64,000 bases of DNA from Actinomycetes bacterium (lineage in GTDB: Bacteria; Actinomycetota; Acidimicrobiia; IMCC26256; JANYLB01): contig JANYLB010000030.1 in assembly GCA_025363815.1 (NCBI GenBank), positions 1-64,000 on the forward strand. Reading direction: 5' to 3'. Each line of letters opens with the position of its first letter. The stretch's first letter is position 1. Positions 7,992-16,967 of the stretch are shown here, piece after piece. A program made the translations under genes and the position numbers. A model generated the notes under the pieces. The model worked only from the letters and a program-made list of their open reading frames with translations. It ran no database searches and was not told the DNA's origin.

Positions 7992-10900
7992 ATGGCCCAA
8001 GACAAGACCTCCTTCGAAGATCTGGGCCCGAACTCCGGCCTGATCGAGGAGATATACCGGCGCTACGTCGAGAACCCGAGTTCGGTCGCCGAGACCTGGC
8101 GCGAGTTCTTCGCCGACTACAAGCCGTTGGGTGCTACAGCCGGCAACGGGTCGAACCCGACCGGAGCGACGACCAAGGTGGTCGAGCTCGCCGCCCAGCC
8201 GACCGCGGTCGTGGCATTCCCCGCCGTCGGTGACAGCGGCGACGAGACCGAACCTCTCCGGGGTGCCGCGGCCCGAACCGTCGTGAACATGGAAGCGAGC
8301 CTGGGAGTTCCCACAGCGACGTCGGTGCGCACGATTCCCGCTCGCCTCCTCGAAGTCAACCGCCAGATCTTGAACAACCAGCTCGCGCGCAGCGGCGGTG
8401 CCAAGGTCAGCTTCACCCACCTCATCGCGTTCGCGGTCGTGCGCGCCGTAGGTCGGATGCCCGCCCTGAACGCCGGGTTCACGATGCTCGACGGCAAGCC
8501 TGCGGTAATACGCCACGAGAACATGAACCTCGGCCTCGCCGTCGACGTGAAGAAAACAGACGGCGCGCGCACGTTGCTCGTGCCGAACGTCAAGGCCGCC
8601 GACACCCTCGACTTCGCCGGCTTCTTCGGGGCCTACGAAGAGCTCATCCGCAAGGTCCGCACGAACAAGCTCTCTCCCGACGACTTCGCCGGCACCACCG
8701 GCACCATTACCAACCCGGGCATGATCGGCACGGTCCACTCCGTTCCCCGGCTCATGCCCGGCCAGGGCTTCATCATCGGTGCCGGCTCCATCGGCTACCC
8801 CGCCGAGTACGAGGGCGCCGACCCTCAGGTCATCGCGCGCATCGGCGTGGGGAAGGTCATCACGCTCACCAATACCTACGACCACCGGATAATCGGTGGC
8901 GCGGAGAGCGGCGAGTTCTTGCGCTGGATACACCACCTCCTCCTCGGCGAGGACGGCTTCTACGACGACGTGTTCCAGAGCCTCGCGGTGCCGTACGAAC
9001 CGGCCCGCTGGAGCACCGACACCGGCGCGCTCGACGACGAAGCCGCGAAGGCCGAGAAGGTCGTACAGGTCCACCAGCTCGTCAACGCCTACCGCGTCCG
9101 GGGTCACCTCATCGCGAACCTCGACCCGCTCGGTCGTCGCGAGCCCCACACCCACCCCGAGCTCGACATCCGCCACTACGGCCTGACGATCTGGGACCTC
9201 GATAGGGAGTTCCCGGTGAGCTCCCTCGGGGGCGGCCTGCTCGGCCAGCGGCTCCTCCCCTTGCGCGACATTCTCGGGATCCTGCGCGACGCCTACGCGC
9301 GATCTGTCGGCGTCGAGTACATGCACATCCAAGAGCCCGACCAGAAAGAATGGATCCAACGCCACGTCGAGGGAACACCGGCCGACGTGTCCTCCGAGGA
9401 CCAGCGGCGCATCCTCGAGCGACTCAACGCGGCCGAGGCGTTCGAGGCGTTCCTCCAGCGCAAGTACCTCGGGCAAAAGCGCTTCAGCCTCGAGGGTGCC
9501 GAGAGCCTCATTCCGATGCTCGACGCGCTGCTCAACGTTGCCGCCGACGAGGGTGTGAACCAGGCCGTGCTCGGCATGGCGCACCGCGGCCGCCTGAACG
9601 TGCTCGTGAACACCGTGGGGAAAGGCTATGGCCAGATCTTCCGTGAGTTCGAAGGCGCGCTCGACCCGGCAAGCGTGCAGGGATCGGGCGACGTGAAGTA
9701 CCACGTTGGCGCGACCGGCAGGCACAGCGCGCCATCGGGCGCGCAGCTCACGATCACCATGGCATCAAACCCGAGTCACCTCGAGGCCGTCGACCCGGTC
9801 GTCGAAGGCATGGCCCGCGCCGCGACCGATGCAATCCACGACCACGACGCCGATACGGTGCTGCCGATTCTGGTCCACGGCGATGCCGCGTTCGCGGGCC
9901 AGGGCGTGGTGGCCGAGACGTTCAATCTCTCGGAGGTCCCGGGATACGAGGTGGGCGGCACCGTCCACCTGGTGGTGAACAACCAGCTGGGGTTCACCAC
10001 CTCACCGTCGCAAGGTCGCTCCGGCGTCTACGCCACCGACGTCGCGAAGATGGTGCAAGCACCGATCTTCCATGTGAACGGTGACGACCCCGAGGCCTGC
10101 GTGCGCGTGATCAGGCTGGCGTACCAGTTTCGCCGAGCATTCCACAAAGACGTCGTCGTCGACATGGTCTGCTACCGACGCTTCGGCCACAACGAAGCCG
10201 ACGAACCCGCGTTCACCCAACCGGCGATGTACGCGTTGATCGGCGAGCGACGGTCGATCCGAAAGCTCTACACCGAACAGCTCGTCAACCGCGGTGATCT
10301 CAGCCTCGACGAGGCAGAAGCCGTGCTTGGAAACTTCAGATCACAGATGGACGACGCGTTCGAGGAGGTGCACCAGATACAGATCGAACCGCCGGCGGCG
10401 CCGGCGCCGGAGCTCACCGACCCGGTTGGCGTTCCGGTCGTATCGGTCGAGACCGGCGCTTCCCGCGAGACGCTCGAACGCGTCGTCGAGGGGTTGACCA
10501 CCTCACCCGAGGGCTTCCACATGCACCCGAAGCTCGAGCGCCTGCTCGCGGGTCATCGTGTCGCGTTCGAGAACGGCGTGATCGACTGGGCGCTCGCCGA
10601 AGCGTTCGCCCTCGGATCGATGGTGCTGGAGGGAACGCCGGTCCGACTCTCCGGTCAGGACACCCGGCGGGGCACGTTCAGCCAACGCCACGGCGTGATC
10701 GTCGACATCGAGAACGAGGTCGAGTTCGTTCCCCTGGCCAACCTCGCGCCCGACCAGGCACCCTTCATGCTCTACGACTCCGTGCTGTCGGAATACGCGG
10801 CGCTCGGCTTCGAGTACGGGTACTCCGTTTCGGCGCCCACCGCGTTCGTCGGTTGGGAAGCGCAGTTCGGTGACTTCGTGAACGGCGCGCAGATCATCGT

Positions 10901-11609
10901 CGACCAGTTCATCGTCGCGGCAGAAGACAAGTGGGGACAGTCGAGCTCACTGACGATGCTCCTCCCACACGGCTTCGAGGGCCAAGGGCCCGAGCACTCC
11001 AGCGCCCGGCTGGAGCGCTTTCTCGCGTTGTGCGCCGACGACAACCTCAGGATCGTGTACCCGACCACCTCGGCGCAGTACTTCCACACGCTTCGCCGAC
11101 AGGTACGCGCGCCACTGCGCAAGCCACTGGTGTGCTTCACGCCGAAGCGGTACCTCCGCTTGGCCCACACCCGCTCTCCCGTCGACGCGTTCACCCATGG
11201 CGGTTTCGAGAGCGTGCTCGACGACCGGTCGACAGAGCTGGACCCGGCGTCGGTACGACGCGTCCTGCTCTGCTCGGGGAAGGTCGCGCACGAGTTGATG
11301 GACCGGCGCGACGAAGCCGGCGCGGGCGTGGCAGTCGTGCGGGTGGAACAGCTCTATCCGTGGCCCGAAGCCGACATCCTCCATGTGCTCGACCGGTATC
11401 GCGCCGCGGGCGAGGTGTGGTGGGCCCAGGAGGAGCCCGCCAACATGGGCGCCTGGAGCTTCGTCCGGGGAAAGCTCCGCCGCATGCTCGCCAACCGGGC
11501 CGAGTTCAGGCACGTGGCCCGCGCCGCGAGCGCCAGCCCCGCGAGCGGGAGCGCGTCCGTGCACGACGCGGAACAAGATCGCCTCCTGAACGAGGCGCTC
11601 GCGGGCTAG
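7992..11609 (+). CDS. kgd: Multifunctional 2-oxoglutarate decarboxylase/dehydrogenase E1-E2 fusion
   Basis: A 1205-residue fusion like mycobacterial Kgd. Residues 1-45 match the E1 N-terminal helix. About 95-325 form an E2-type acyltransferase domain with the active-site-like TYDHRIIGGAESG near 298. The thiamine-diphosphate E1 domain runs from about 356 to the end, with GMAHRGRLNVL, HVNGDDPEACVRV, YRRFGHNEADEP and GQDTRRGTFSQRHG. No lipoyl domain is present, as in other Kgd proteins, so a separate lipoylated E2 is needed for the full dehydrogenase complex. A ribosome site (AGGAGA) precedes ATG 7992. It acts in the oxidative TCA cycle. Confidence 0.95.
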   Translation: MAQDKTSFEDLGPNSGLIEEIYRRYVENPSSVAETWREFFADYKPLGATAGNGSNPTGATTKVVELAAQPTAVVAFPAVGDSGDETEPLRGAAARTVVNMEASLGVPTATSVRTIPARLLEVNRQILNNQLARSGGAKVSFTHLIAFAVVRAVGRMPALNAGFTMLDGKPAVIRHENMNLGLAVDVKKTDGARTLLVPNVKAADTLDFAGFFGAYEELIRKVRTNKLSPDDFAGTTGTITNPGMIGTVHSVPRLMPGQGFIIGAGSIGYPAEYEGADPQVIARIGVGKVITLTNTYDHRIIGGAESGEFLRWIHHLLLGEDGFYDDVFQSLAVPYEPARWSTDTGALDDEAAKAEKVVQVHQLVNAYRVRGHLIANLDPLGRREPHTHPELDIRHYGLTIWDLDREFPVSSLGGGLLGQRLLPLRDILGILRDAYARSVGVEYMHIQEPDQKEWIQRHVEGTPADVSSEDQRRILERLNAAEAFEAFLQRKYLGQKRFSLEGAESLIPMLDALLNVAADEGVNQAVLGMAHRGRLNVLVNTVGKGYGQIFREFEGALDPASVQGSGDVKYHVGATGRHSAPSGAQLTITMASNPSHLEAVDPVVEGMARAATDAIHDHDADTVLPILVHGDAAFAGQGVVAETFNLSEVPGYEVGGTVHLVVNNQLGFTTSPSQGRSGVYATDVAKMVQAPIFHVNGDDPEACVRVIRLAYQFRRAFHKDVVVDMVCYRRFGHNEADEPAFTQPAMYALIGERRSIRKLYTEQLVNRGDLSLDEAEAVLGNFRSQMDDAFEEVHQIQIEPPAAPAPELTDPVGVPVVSVETGASRETLERVVEGLTTSPEGFHMHPKLERLLAGHRVAFENGVIDWALAEAFALGSMVLEGTPVRLSGQDTRRGTFSQRHGVIVDIENEVEFVPLANLAPDQAPFMLYDSVLSEYAALGFEYGYSVSAPTAFVGWEAQFGDFVNGAQIIVDQFIVAAEDKWGQSSSLTMLLPHGFEGQGPEHSSARLERFLALCADDNLRIVYPTTSAQYFHTLRRQVRAPLRKPLVCFTPKRYLRLAHTRSPVDAFTHGGFESVLDDRSTELDPASVRRVLLCSGKVAHELMDRRDEAGAGVAVVRVEQLYPWPEADILHVLDRYRAAGEVWWAQEEPANMGAWSFVRGKLRRMLANRAEFRHVARAASASPASGSASVHDAEQDRLLNEALAG

Positions 11610-11616
11610 ACCGAAA

Positions 11617-11640
11617 AGGCCGGCAACCGAGATCCGGCCT
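11617..11640. terminator. Bidirectional terminator between kgd and the MFS gene
   Basis: A perfect 7-bp inverted repeat (AGGCCGG / CCGGCCT) with a 10-nt loop lies 8 bp after the kgd stop and 6 bp before the end of the convergent transporter gene. There is no T-tract, which is normal at this GC content. Confidence 0.65.
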
Positions 11641-11645
11641 CGGGG

Positions 11646-13346
11646 TCAGTCAGTCGCCGATTCGAGGTGGGTTTCGCCCTGCTTCGCCGCCTCCATCTCC
11701 TGCGAGTACTCCCTATCCTGTTCCGCGATGTCTTCGGGCTTCGCGTGCGCGGGCAGCCAGGCGAACGCGATCACCGCACCGAGTGCAGTGGCGACTGCCG
11801 CGACGACGACCCCGTAGTGGAGCCCGGTGACGAACGCCTCGTTTGCGGTCGCGGTCAGTTGGCTCGCAAGTTGGCGGGCTGCCGGCGCGGGCAGCCCAGC
11901 CTGCTTGGGAAGCTCCTGCGCGACCCGGAGCGCGGCGCCGATCTGGCTCGTGGCCGCCTCCTTGGCGGCGGCGAACTGGGGTCCGCTCGCGGCCGGAACG
12001 CGCGCGCTGAGCCCGTCGAACCAGTCGGCGACCCTGGATCCGTACACCGACGACATCATGCTGCCGATGATCGCGACACCGAGCGCACCCCCGACCTGAC
12101 GCGTGGTGTCGTTCACGGCTGAGCCGACGCCGGCCTTGCCCAGCGGCAGCGAACCCATGACCGAATCGGTGGCCGGAGCCATGGTGAGGCCCATGCCGAT
12201 CGCCATGATCATCAGCCGCCACACGAGGTTGTAGTACGACGTGTCGACCTGGAGACCCGTCATGAGGAGAAGCCCGGTGGTCACCAGCGTGAGGCCGGCA
12301 GTCACGGTGATCTTGGTGCCGAAGCGTTCGACGAGCTTCGAGCTGAGCGGTGCGGTGATGCCCATCGTCAAGGCGAAGGGCACGAGCCTGACCCCGGCGC
12401 TCAGCGGGTCGTACCCGAGCGTGAACTGCATGTATTGGGTCAACAGGAACAGCGCGCCGAACATCGCGAAGAAGACCATGGTGATCGATCCGCTCGCGGC
12501 GCTGAACCGGGGGTTCTTGAAGAAGTGGACGTCGAGCATCGGGTGGTCGGTGTGCTGCTCCCACCAGATGAAAACTCCGAGGAGCACGAGCCCTCCGACG
12601 AGACATGCGACGATTGCCGGGCTCGTCCAGCCGTCGGATGGCGCTTCGATTATCGCGTACAGGATCGCAGTGAGGCTCGCGATCGAGAGCACCGCGCCGA
12701 AGGGATCGAGCTTCGGCGCCGACGCGTCGCGCGACGTCGGGATTAGGAAGAACCCGGCGATCAGACCACCGATCACGATCGGGATGTTCACGAGGAACAC
12801 AGACCCCCAGTAGAAGTGCTCCAGGAGGAACCCGCCGGCGAGCGGACCGAGTGCCGCGCCTGCGCCCGCGGTTCCGGCCCAGAACCCGATCGCCTTGCCC
12901 CGCTCGTTGGCCGGGAACACGTTCGTGATGATCGAGAGGGTCGCAGGCATGATCAACGCCCCACCGATGCCCATGAACGCTCGCGTCGCGATCAGTTGGG
13001 GCGCGCTGGCCGCGAGCGCCGAGGCGACCGAACCGAGGCCGAAGAGCACAAAGCCGGCCTGCAGCGCGCCGCGCCGGCCGAACCGGTCGCCAATGCTCCC
13101 CATCGTCAGCAGCAAACCGGCAAACACCAAGGTGTACGAATCGATGATCCACTGCACCTGACTGTTCGACGCGCCGAGATCGCGCACGATCGTCGGCACT
13201 GCGACGTTGAGGATCGAGTTGTCGAGCACGATCACCAACAGGCTGAAGCACAGCACCGTCAGGATCAGCCACCGACGCTCAGACGCGCGTTCCTGCACCC
13301 GCTCCGACAGACCCATCGACCGATTCAACACGCTCTCGATTGGCAA
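11646..13346 (-). CDS. MFS drug exporter, DHA2 (EmrB/QacA) family, about 14 membrane segments
   Basis: 566 residues, strongly hydrophobic with about 14 predicted helices. The first helix carries VLDNSILNVAVPTI, the DHA2 signature, and the loop between helices 2 and 3 carries GSIGDRFGRRGAL, the MFS motif A. Another conserved stretch is GIGGALIMPATLSII. Such exporters use the proton gradient to expel hydrophobic compounds. The C-terminus is a charged cytoplasmic tail. The start is uncertain: TTG 13346, or ATG 13316 ten codons later. It is convergent with kgd and shares its terminator. No regulator is adjacent. Confidence 0.85.
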   Translation of the reverse strand: MPIESVLNRSMGLSERVQERASERRWLILTVLCFSLLVIVLDNSILNVAVPTIVRDLGASNSQVQWIIDSYTLVFAGLLLTMGSIGDRFGRRGALQAGFVLFGLGSVASALAASAPQLIATRAFMGIGGALIMPATLSIITNVFPANERGKAIGFWAGTAGAGAALGPLAGGFLLEHFYWGSVFLVNIPIVIGGLIAGFFLIPTSRDASAPKLDPFGAVLSIASLTAILYAIIEAPSDGWTSPAIVACLVGGLVLLGVFIWWEQHTDHPMLDVHFFKNPRFSAASGSITMVFFAMFGALFLLTQYMQFTLGYDPLSAGVRLVPFALTMGITAPLSSKLVERFGTKITVTAGLTLVTTGLLLMTGLQVDTSYYNLVWRLMIMAIGMGLTMAPATDSVMGSLPLGKAGVGSAVNDTTRQVGGALGVAIIGSMMSSVYGSRVADWFDGLSARVPAASGPQFAAAKEAATSQIGAALRVAQELPKQAGLPAPAARQLASQLTATANEAFVTGLHYGVVVAAVATALGAVIAFAWLPAHAKPEDIAEQDREYSQEMEAAKQGETHLESATD

Positions 13347-13395
13347 CGCAATCGTCTCGAATCAGATGTGACGCAGGTCATGGAGCCGTCGTTGG

Positions 13396-14295
13396 TCAGA
13401 CGGTGGTGGCTACTGATATCGCCGCGAGAGACCGCTGGATCGCAGCGTCGGATGCCTTCAGGAGCGGCATGCGCACGTCGGGTGTCGGTATGCGGCCCTG
13501 GGCGTGCAGAACCCCCTTGAACACGGCCGGGTTCGGCTCGGCGAAACCAGCCTCGACCACCGCCAGGAGCGCTTCGGCGTGGGCACGACCCTCGTCGACC
13601 TTGCCGGCGAGTCCGCACTCGATCATCGCGACGAACCGCTCGGTGCACACGTGTGCAGAAGCACAGATCGCGCCCGCCCCGCCCATGAGTACGAGCGGGA
13701 AAAGGAACGGGTCTTCCCCACCGAGGACCTCGAACTCGTCGGGCGCGCCGGCCAGCAGCGTCAGCGTGTCAAGATCAAGACCGCTGGCTGCCTGCTTGAT
13801 GCCGGCGACGTTGGGGTGCGTGGCGACCTCGAGCACGCCGGCGGAACCGAGATTGCGACCCGTGCGGATCGCGATGTTGTAGAGAACGACAGGAACGGGC
13901 GAGGCGTCGGCGACCGCCCGGAAGTGCGCCACGATGCCGGCTTCGGCCGGACGCACGTAATACGGAACGACGATCAGCGCGGCGGTGACGCCGGGAGTGC
14001 CTGCGAGCTCGTGCACCGCGGCGATGGTGGTGCGGGTGCTGTTCGTACCCGCACCGACGATGAGCTGCGCGTCACGCTCGACGCACACCCGGGAACACGC
14101 GTCGATGACCGCCCGCTTCTCCGCCGAGTCAAGCGCCGTCGACTCACCGGTGGTGCCGAGGGCGACGATACCGGTCGCACCGGCGTCGAGGTACTCGTGA
14201 CTCAGGCTCTCGATCGCGTCGAGCGCAACTTCGCCGGAGCGGTCGAACGGGGTTATCAGAGGGATGTAGACACCACGGAGTCGGTCACCGGCCAC
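13396..14295 (-). CDS. Dihydrodipicolinate synthase / N-acetylneuraminate lyase family aldolase
   Basis: 299 residues of (beta/alpha)8 class I aldolase. GTTGEST (about 48-54) forms the substrate carboxylate site, YNIAIRTG holds the conserved Tyr and Arg, and VAGIKQAASG carries the Schiff-base Lys (about 164). The usual DapA motif YNVPSRTG is changed to YNIAIRTG, so the true DapA reaction of lysine synthesis is possible but not assured; a related pyruvate-dependent aldolase is an alternative. GTG 14295 is preceded at 6 nt by a TAGTCT -10 element. It is divergent from the TSUP permease gene. Confidence 0.8.
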   Translation of the reverse strand: MAGDRLRGVYIPLITPFDRSGEVALDAIESLSHEYLDAGATGIVALGTTGESTALDSAEKRAVIDACSRVCVERDAQLIVGAGTNSTRTTIAAVHELAGTPGVTAALIVVPYYVRPAEAGIVAHFRAVADASPVPVVLYNIAIRTGRNLGSAGVLEVATHPNVAGIKQAASGLDLDTLTLLAGAPDEFEVLGGEDPFLFPLVLMGGAGAICASAHVCTERFVAMIECGLAGKVDEGRAHAEALLAVVEAGFAEPNPAVFKGVLHAQGRIPTPDVRMPLLKASDAAIQRSLAAISVATTV

Positions 14296-14301
14296 GCCCG
14301 C

Positions 14302-14307
14302 AGACTA
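14302..14307 (-). promoter_or_regulatory. -10 element of a leaderless promoter for the DapA-family gene
   Basis: On the minus strand TAGTCT is followed by 6 nt and GTG 14295. The divergent -10 at 14341 lies 33 bp away. Confidence 0.5.
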
Positions 14308-14340
14308 CCCGGCACAGCCCGCGTAGCCGGGTGAATCCGT

Positions 14341-14346
14341 TAGCTT
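14341..14346 (+). promoter_or_regulatory. -10 element of a leaderless promoter for the TSUP permease gene
   Basis: TAGCTT is followed by 6 nt and ATG 14353, with no ribosome site. Confidence 0.5.
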
Positions 14347-14352
14347 GCCGAC

Positions 14353-15153
14353 ATGCCCGAACCCTGGCAGCTCGTCTTCACGCTCATCGTCGGGTTCGGA
14401 ACCGGGATCCTGTCCGGAATGTTCGGAGTCGGCGGCGCGGTCCTGTCGACGCCCGCGATCCGGCTCCTCGGCGTCGGGGCGCTCGATGCTGTCGGCACAA
14501 CGATTCCCTCGATCATCCCGTCGGCGGTCAGCGGGACGCTTCGCTACCAGCGCGAGGGCCTCGTGCGATGGCCGGTGGTCATCCGGGTCGGCGTCGTCGG
14601 CTCCTTCGCCGCTATCGGTGGCGCTCTCCTCTCGCACCTGATCCCGGGCGACGGCCACCCGCTGATGATCGCGACGGCGGGGCTCGTCGGGTTCACCGCA
14701 TGGCGGATGGTCGCCGCACGCGACGAACCCGAGTCGCCGGTACCCGAGTCCGTACCCGCGGGGGGCGAGCATCGCGGTGCGGGCGAGCTCGCCAAGATCG
14801 TCGTCACCGCGATCGCGGCGGGAGGTCTGAACGGTCTCCTCGGCGTCGGTGGTGGGATCATCATGGTTCCCGCATTCGCCGAGTGGATCGGGTTCTCGAT
14901 CAAGGAGTCGGTCGGCACGTCACTCGCGTGTATGGGCATCCTCGCGATCCCGAGCATGACAACCCATGCATTCCTGGGCGACATCAACTGGTGGTATGCC
15001 GCCGCACTTTCGCTCGGGGTCATACCGGGAGCCCGGATCGGCGCGCACCTGGCGATCCGATCCTCCGATCGCGGCTTGCGGATCACCACCGCCGTGCTGC
15101 TCGGTTCGATCGCGCTCGTCTACGGAGCCGGCGAGCTGATCGCCCTCCTCTAG
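14353..15153 (+). CDS. TSUP (TauE/SafE) family permease
   Basis: 266 residues with about eight membrane helices in two repeats of the TauE/SafE fold. Each half starts with a Gly-rich helix: GFGTGILSGMFGVGGAVLS at the N-terminus and AAGGLNGLLGVGGGIIMVP in the second half, a duplication typical of the family. Members export or take up sulfite, sulfonates or other organic anions. Nothing nearby names the substrate. The gene is divergent from the aldolase gene with 57 bp between starts. Confidence 0.85.
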   Translation: MPEPWQLVFTLIVGFGTGILSGMFGVGGAVLSTPAIRLLGVGALDAVGTTIPSIIPSAVSGTLRYQREGLVRWPVVIRVGVVGSFAAIGGALLSHLIPGDGHPLMIATAGLVGFTAWRMVAARDEPESPVPESVPAGGEHRGAGELAKIVVTAIAAGGLNGLLGVGGGIIMVPAFAEWIGFSIKESVGTSLACMGILAIPSMTTHAFLGDINWWYAAALSLGVIPGARIGAHLAIRSSDRGLRITTAVLLGSIALVYGAGELIALL

Positions 15154-15193
15154 TCACCCGGGCGCGTCGCCCTAACTTCGGGGGAGGCCGCGG

Positions 15194-16147
15194 ATGGAAG
15201 GTACCCTCGCGGCGATGCGCGTCCTTCTGATCGTCAACGCGATCGCATCCTCGGTCACCCGTCAGAAACGCGCCGTGATCGAGACCGCGCTCCGTGCCGA
15301 CCACCGAACCGAAGTGGTCGAGACCTCCGACCGAGGGCACGCGGCCAAGCTCGCCGCCGACGCAGCCGCCAACGGCGTCGACGTCGTCGCGGTTCTCGCC
15401 GGTGACGGCACCCTCAACGAGGCGGCCAACGGCCTGGCCGGCACGACCACCGCGCTCGCTCCACTGCCCGGGGGCTCGACCAACGTGTACGCCCGCTCGA
15501 TCGGTGTAGCCCGCGACGCGGTCGACGCCACCGCGCAGCTGCTCGAATCACTCAACGCCCGCTCGACTCGGCGGGTGGGGGTGGGGATGGTCGGGAGCCG
15601 TCTCTTCCTGTTCCACCTCGGGATTGGGTTCGACGCTGCAGTCGTCGAGCGGGTCGAGCGTCGCCACCACCTCAAGCGCTACGTCGGCCACCCGCTCTTC
15701 GCGACCGCGGCCATCGCCACCTGGCTTCGGGAGTACGACCACGGCCACGCCCGTTTCACCGTGGAGGTTCCCGGCGAAGATCCGATCGAAGGCGGGATCT
15801 TCGCCGTCGTGTCGAAGACAACCCCATACACCTACCTCGGGCCCCGACGGATCCAGATCTCACCTGAGTCAGGGCTCGACACCGCGCTCGGCCTCACCGT
15901 GTTCCGGACCCACCACGCGCCGACATTTCTCGCGCTCGTCGGCTCCGCCCTAGGATCGGGGCGCTTGCTCCGGCGGAACCCGTCGACAGTTCACCGCGAG
16001 AACCTCGACAGCGTCGTGATCTCGGGGATCGGCCCGTTCCCGCATCAGGCCGACGGCGAGTATCTGGGTCTCAGCGAGCACCTGGAGGTCCGCTACCGAC
16101 CCGATGCGCTCACGATAGTGGTCCCGGTTCTCGACCCAATGCCCTGA
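15194..16147 (+). CDS. Diacylglycerol kinase-type lipid kinase (DAGK/YegS family)
   Basis: 317 residues. The nucleotide-binding motif GDGTLNEAANGL and the following PGGSTNVYARSIG are diagnostic of DAGK-catalytic-domain lipid kinases, which phosphorylate diacylglycerol or a related lipid at the membrane. ATG 15194 has GGAGG six nt upstream; a later ATG at 15215 is less well placed. Its 3' end overlaps the convergent glycerophosphodiesterase gene by 38 bp. The two together suggest lipid turnover. Confidence 0.88.
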   Translation: MEGTLAAMRVLLIVNAIASSVTRQKRAVIETALRADHRTEVVETSDRGHAAKLAADAAANGVDVVAVLAGDGTLNEAANGLAGTTTALAPLPGGSTNVYARSIGVARDAVDATAQLLESLNARSTRRVGVGMVGSRLFLFHLGIGFDAAVVERVERRHHLKRYVGHPLFATAAIATWLREYDHGHARFTVEVPGEDPIEGGIFAVVSKTTPYTYLGPRRIQISPESGLDTALGLTVFRTHHAPTFLALVGSALGSGRLLRRNPSTVHRENLDSVVISGIGPFPHQADGEYLGLSEHLEVRYRPDALTIVVPVLDPMP

Positions 16148-16823
16148 GCGCGACCTCTGGCGCGTCGGTGATCACCGCATGGATCCCGGCTGAAGCGAGC
16201 TCACGCACCACTTCGGGGTCGTTCACGGTCCAGGTGTTCACGTCGATCCCGAAGCCACGGGCACGCGTCACGACCTCGGCCGCGACGGGCCCGAGCGTCC
16301 ACGCATCCGGATGCACCGAGGAGTGCCCGTGACTGCGCGCCAACTCGAGCACGTCGAACGGATCGAGACCGAAGCTCAGGAACCCGGTTGGAAGGGCATC
16401 GGAGCGGGCACGCACCCTATCGATGGTCGCGAGGTCGAACGACGAGATGATCACCGTGTCGACACCGCCGCGCACACCGAGCAGATCGACGGCGAGGTCA
16501 GCGGCCATACAGGTCGGATCGTGGTCGGCGTCGCCCGGTGAGTTCTTGATCTCTACGTTCACCACCATCCCGACACACGCGTCGAGGACCTCGCCGAGGA
16601 CCGGGACAGAGGGGAGGGCCGCCCGCACCTCGGCGAGCGAATGTTCGGCGAGCACCCCGAATCCGGTCGCGTCGGCGTCGTGGTGGACGACGAGCGCCCC
16701 GTCGGTGGTCTGGTGGACGTCGAGCTCGACGCCGTCGGCGCCTCGTAGTCGAGCAACCGCAAAGGCCTCGAGCGTGTTCTCGGGCGCTTCTCTGCGGGCA
16801 CCCCGATGGGCCAGAACGAGCAT
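16110..16823 (-). CDS. Glycerophosphodiester phosphodiesterase
   Basis: 237 residues of GDPD fold. The N-terminal AHRGARREAPENTLEAF holds the catalytic His and metal-binding Glu; GVELDVHQTTDG and the second catalytic His in VVHHDAD follow; VNVEIKN and the late VNTWTVND are also family motifs. It splits glycerophosphodiesters from membrane lipid breakdown into glycerol 3-phosphate and an alcohol. No signal peptide is seen, so it is probably cytoplasmic. The last 13 codons overlap the lipid kinase gene on the opposite strand. Confidence 0.9.
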   Translation of the reverse strand: MLVLAHRGARREAPENTLEAFAVARLRGADGVELDVHQTTDGALVVHHDADATGFGVLAEHSLAEVRAALPSVPVLGEVLDACVGMVVNVEIKNSPGDADHDPTCMAADLAVDLLGVRGGVDTVIISSFDLATIDRVRARSDALPTGFLSFGLDPFDVLELARSHGHSSVHPDAWTLGPVAAEVVTRARGFGIDVNTWTVNDPEVVRELASAGIHAVITDAPEVALRALGREPGPLS

Positions 16824-16895
16824 GTACCGCCTCCCCGTGGTTCACCGGATCGTAGGCACGCGACCGCGATGGGCGCGAAAGTTCTGTCAGACCCC

Positions 16896-16925
16896 TTGTG
16901 CCCAGGCGGGAACCGGTTCTAATCT
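16896..16925 (+). promoter_or_regulatory. Candidate promoter of whiB1
   Basis: TTGTGC (16896-16901) and TAATCT (16920-16925) are separated by 18 nt, giving a sigma-70-like promoter about 43 nt before GTG 16968. Unlike many genes here, this one would have a short 5' leader. Confidence 0.45.
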
Positions 16926-16967
16926 GGCCGCCGCCTCGAGGTACGGGTTACCTACCCGGGGACGCTT

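Noticed and set aside
7338-9725. 795-codon open frame on the minus strand, antisense to aroG and kgd
   Set aside because: It lies wholly within two strongly conserved genes on the other strand and has no domain. Long antisense frames are common at this GC content.
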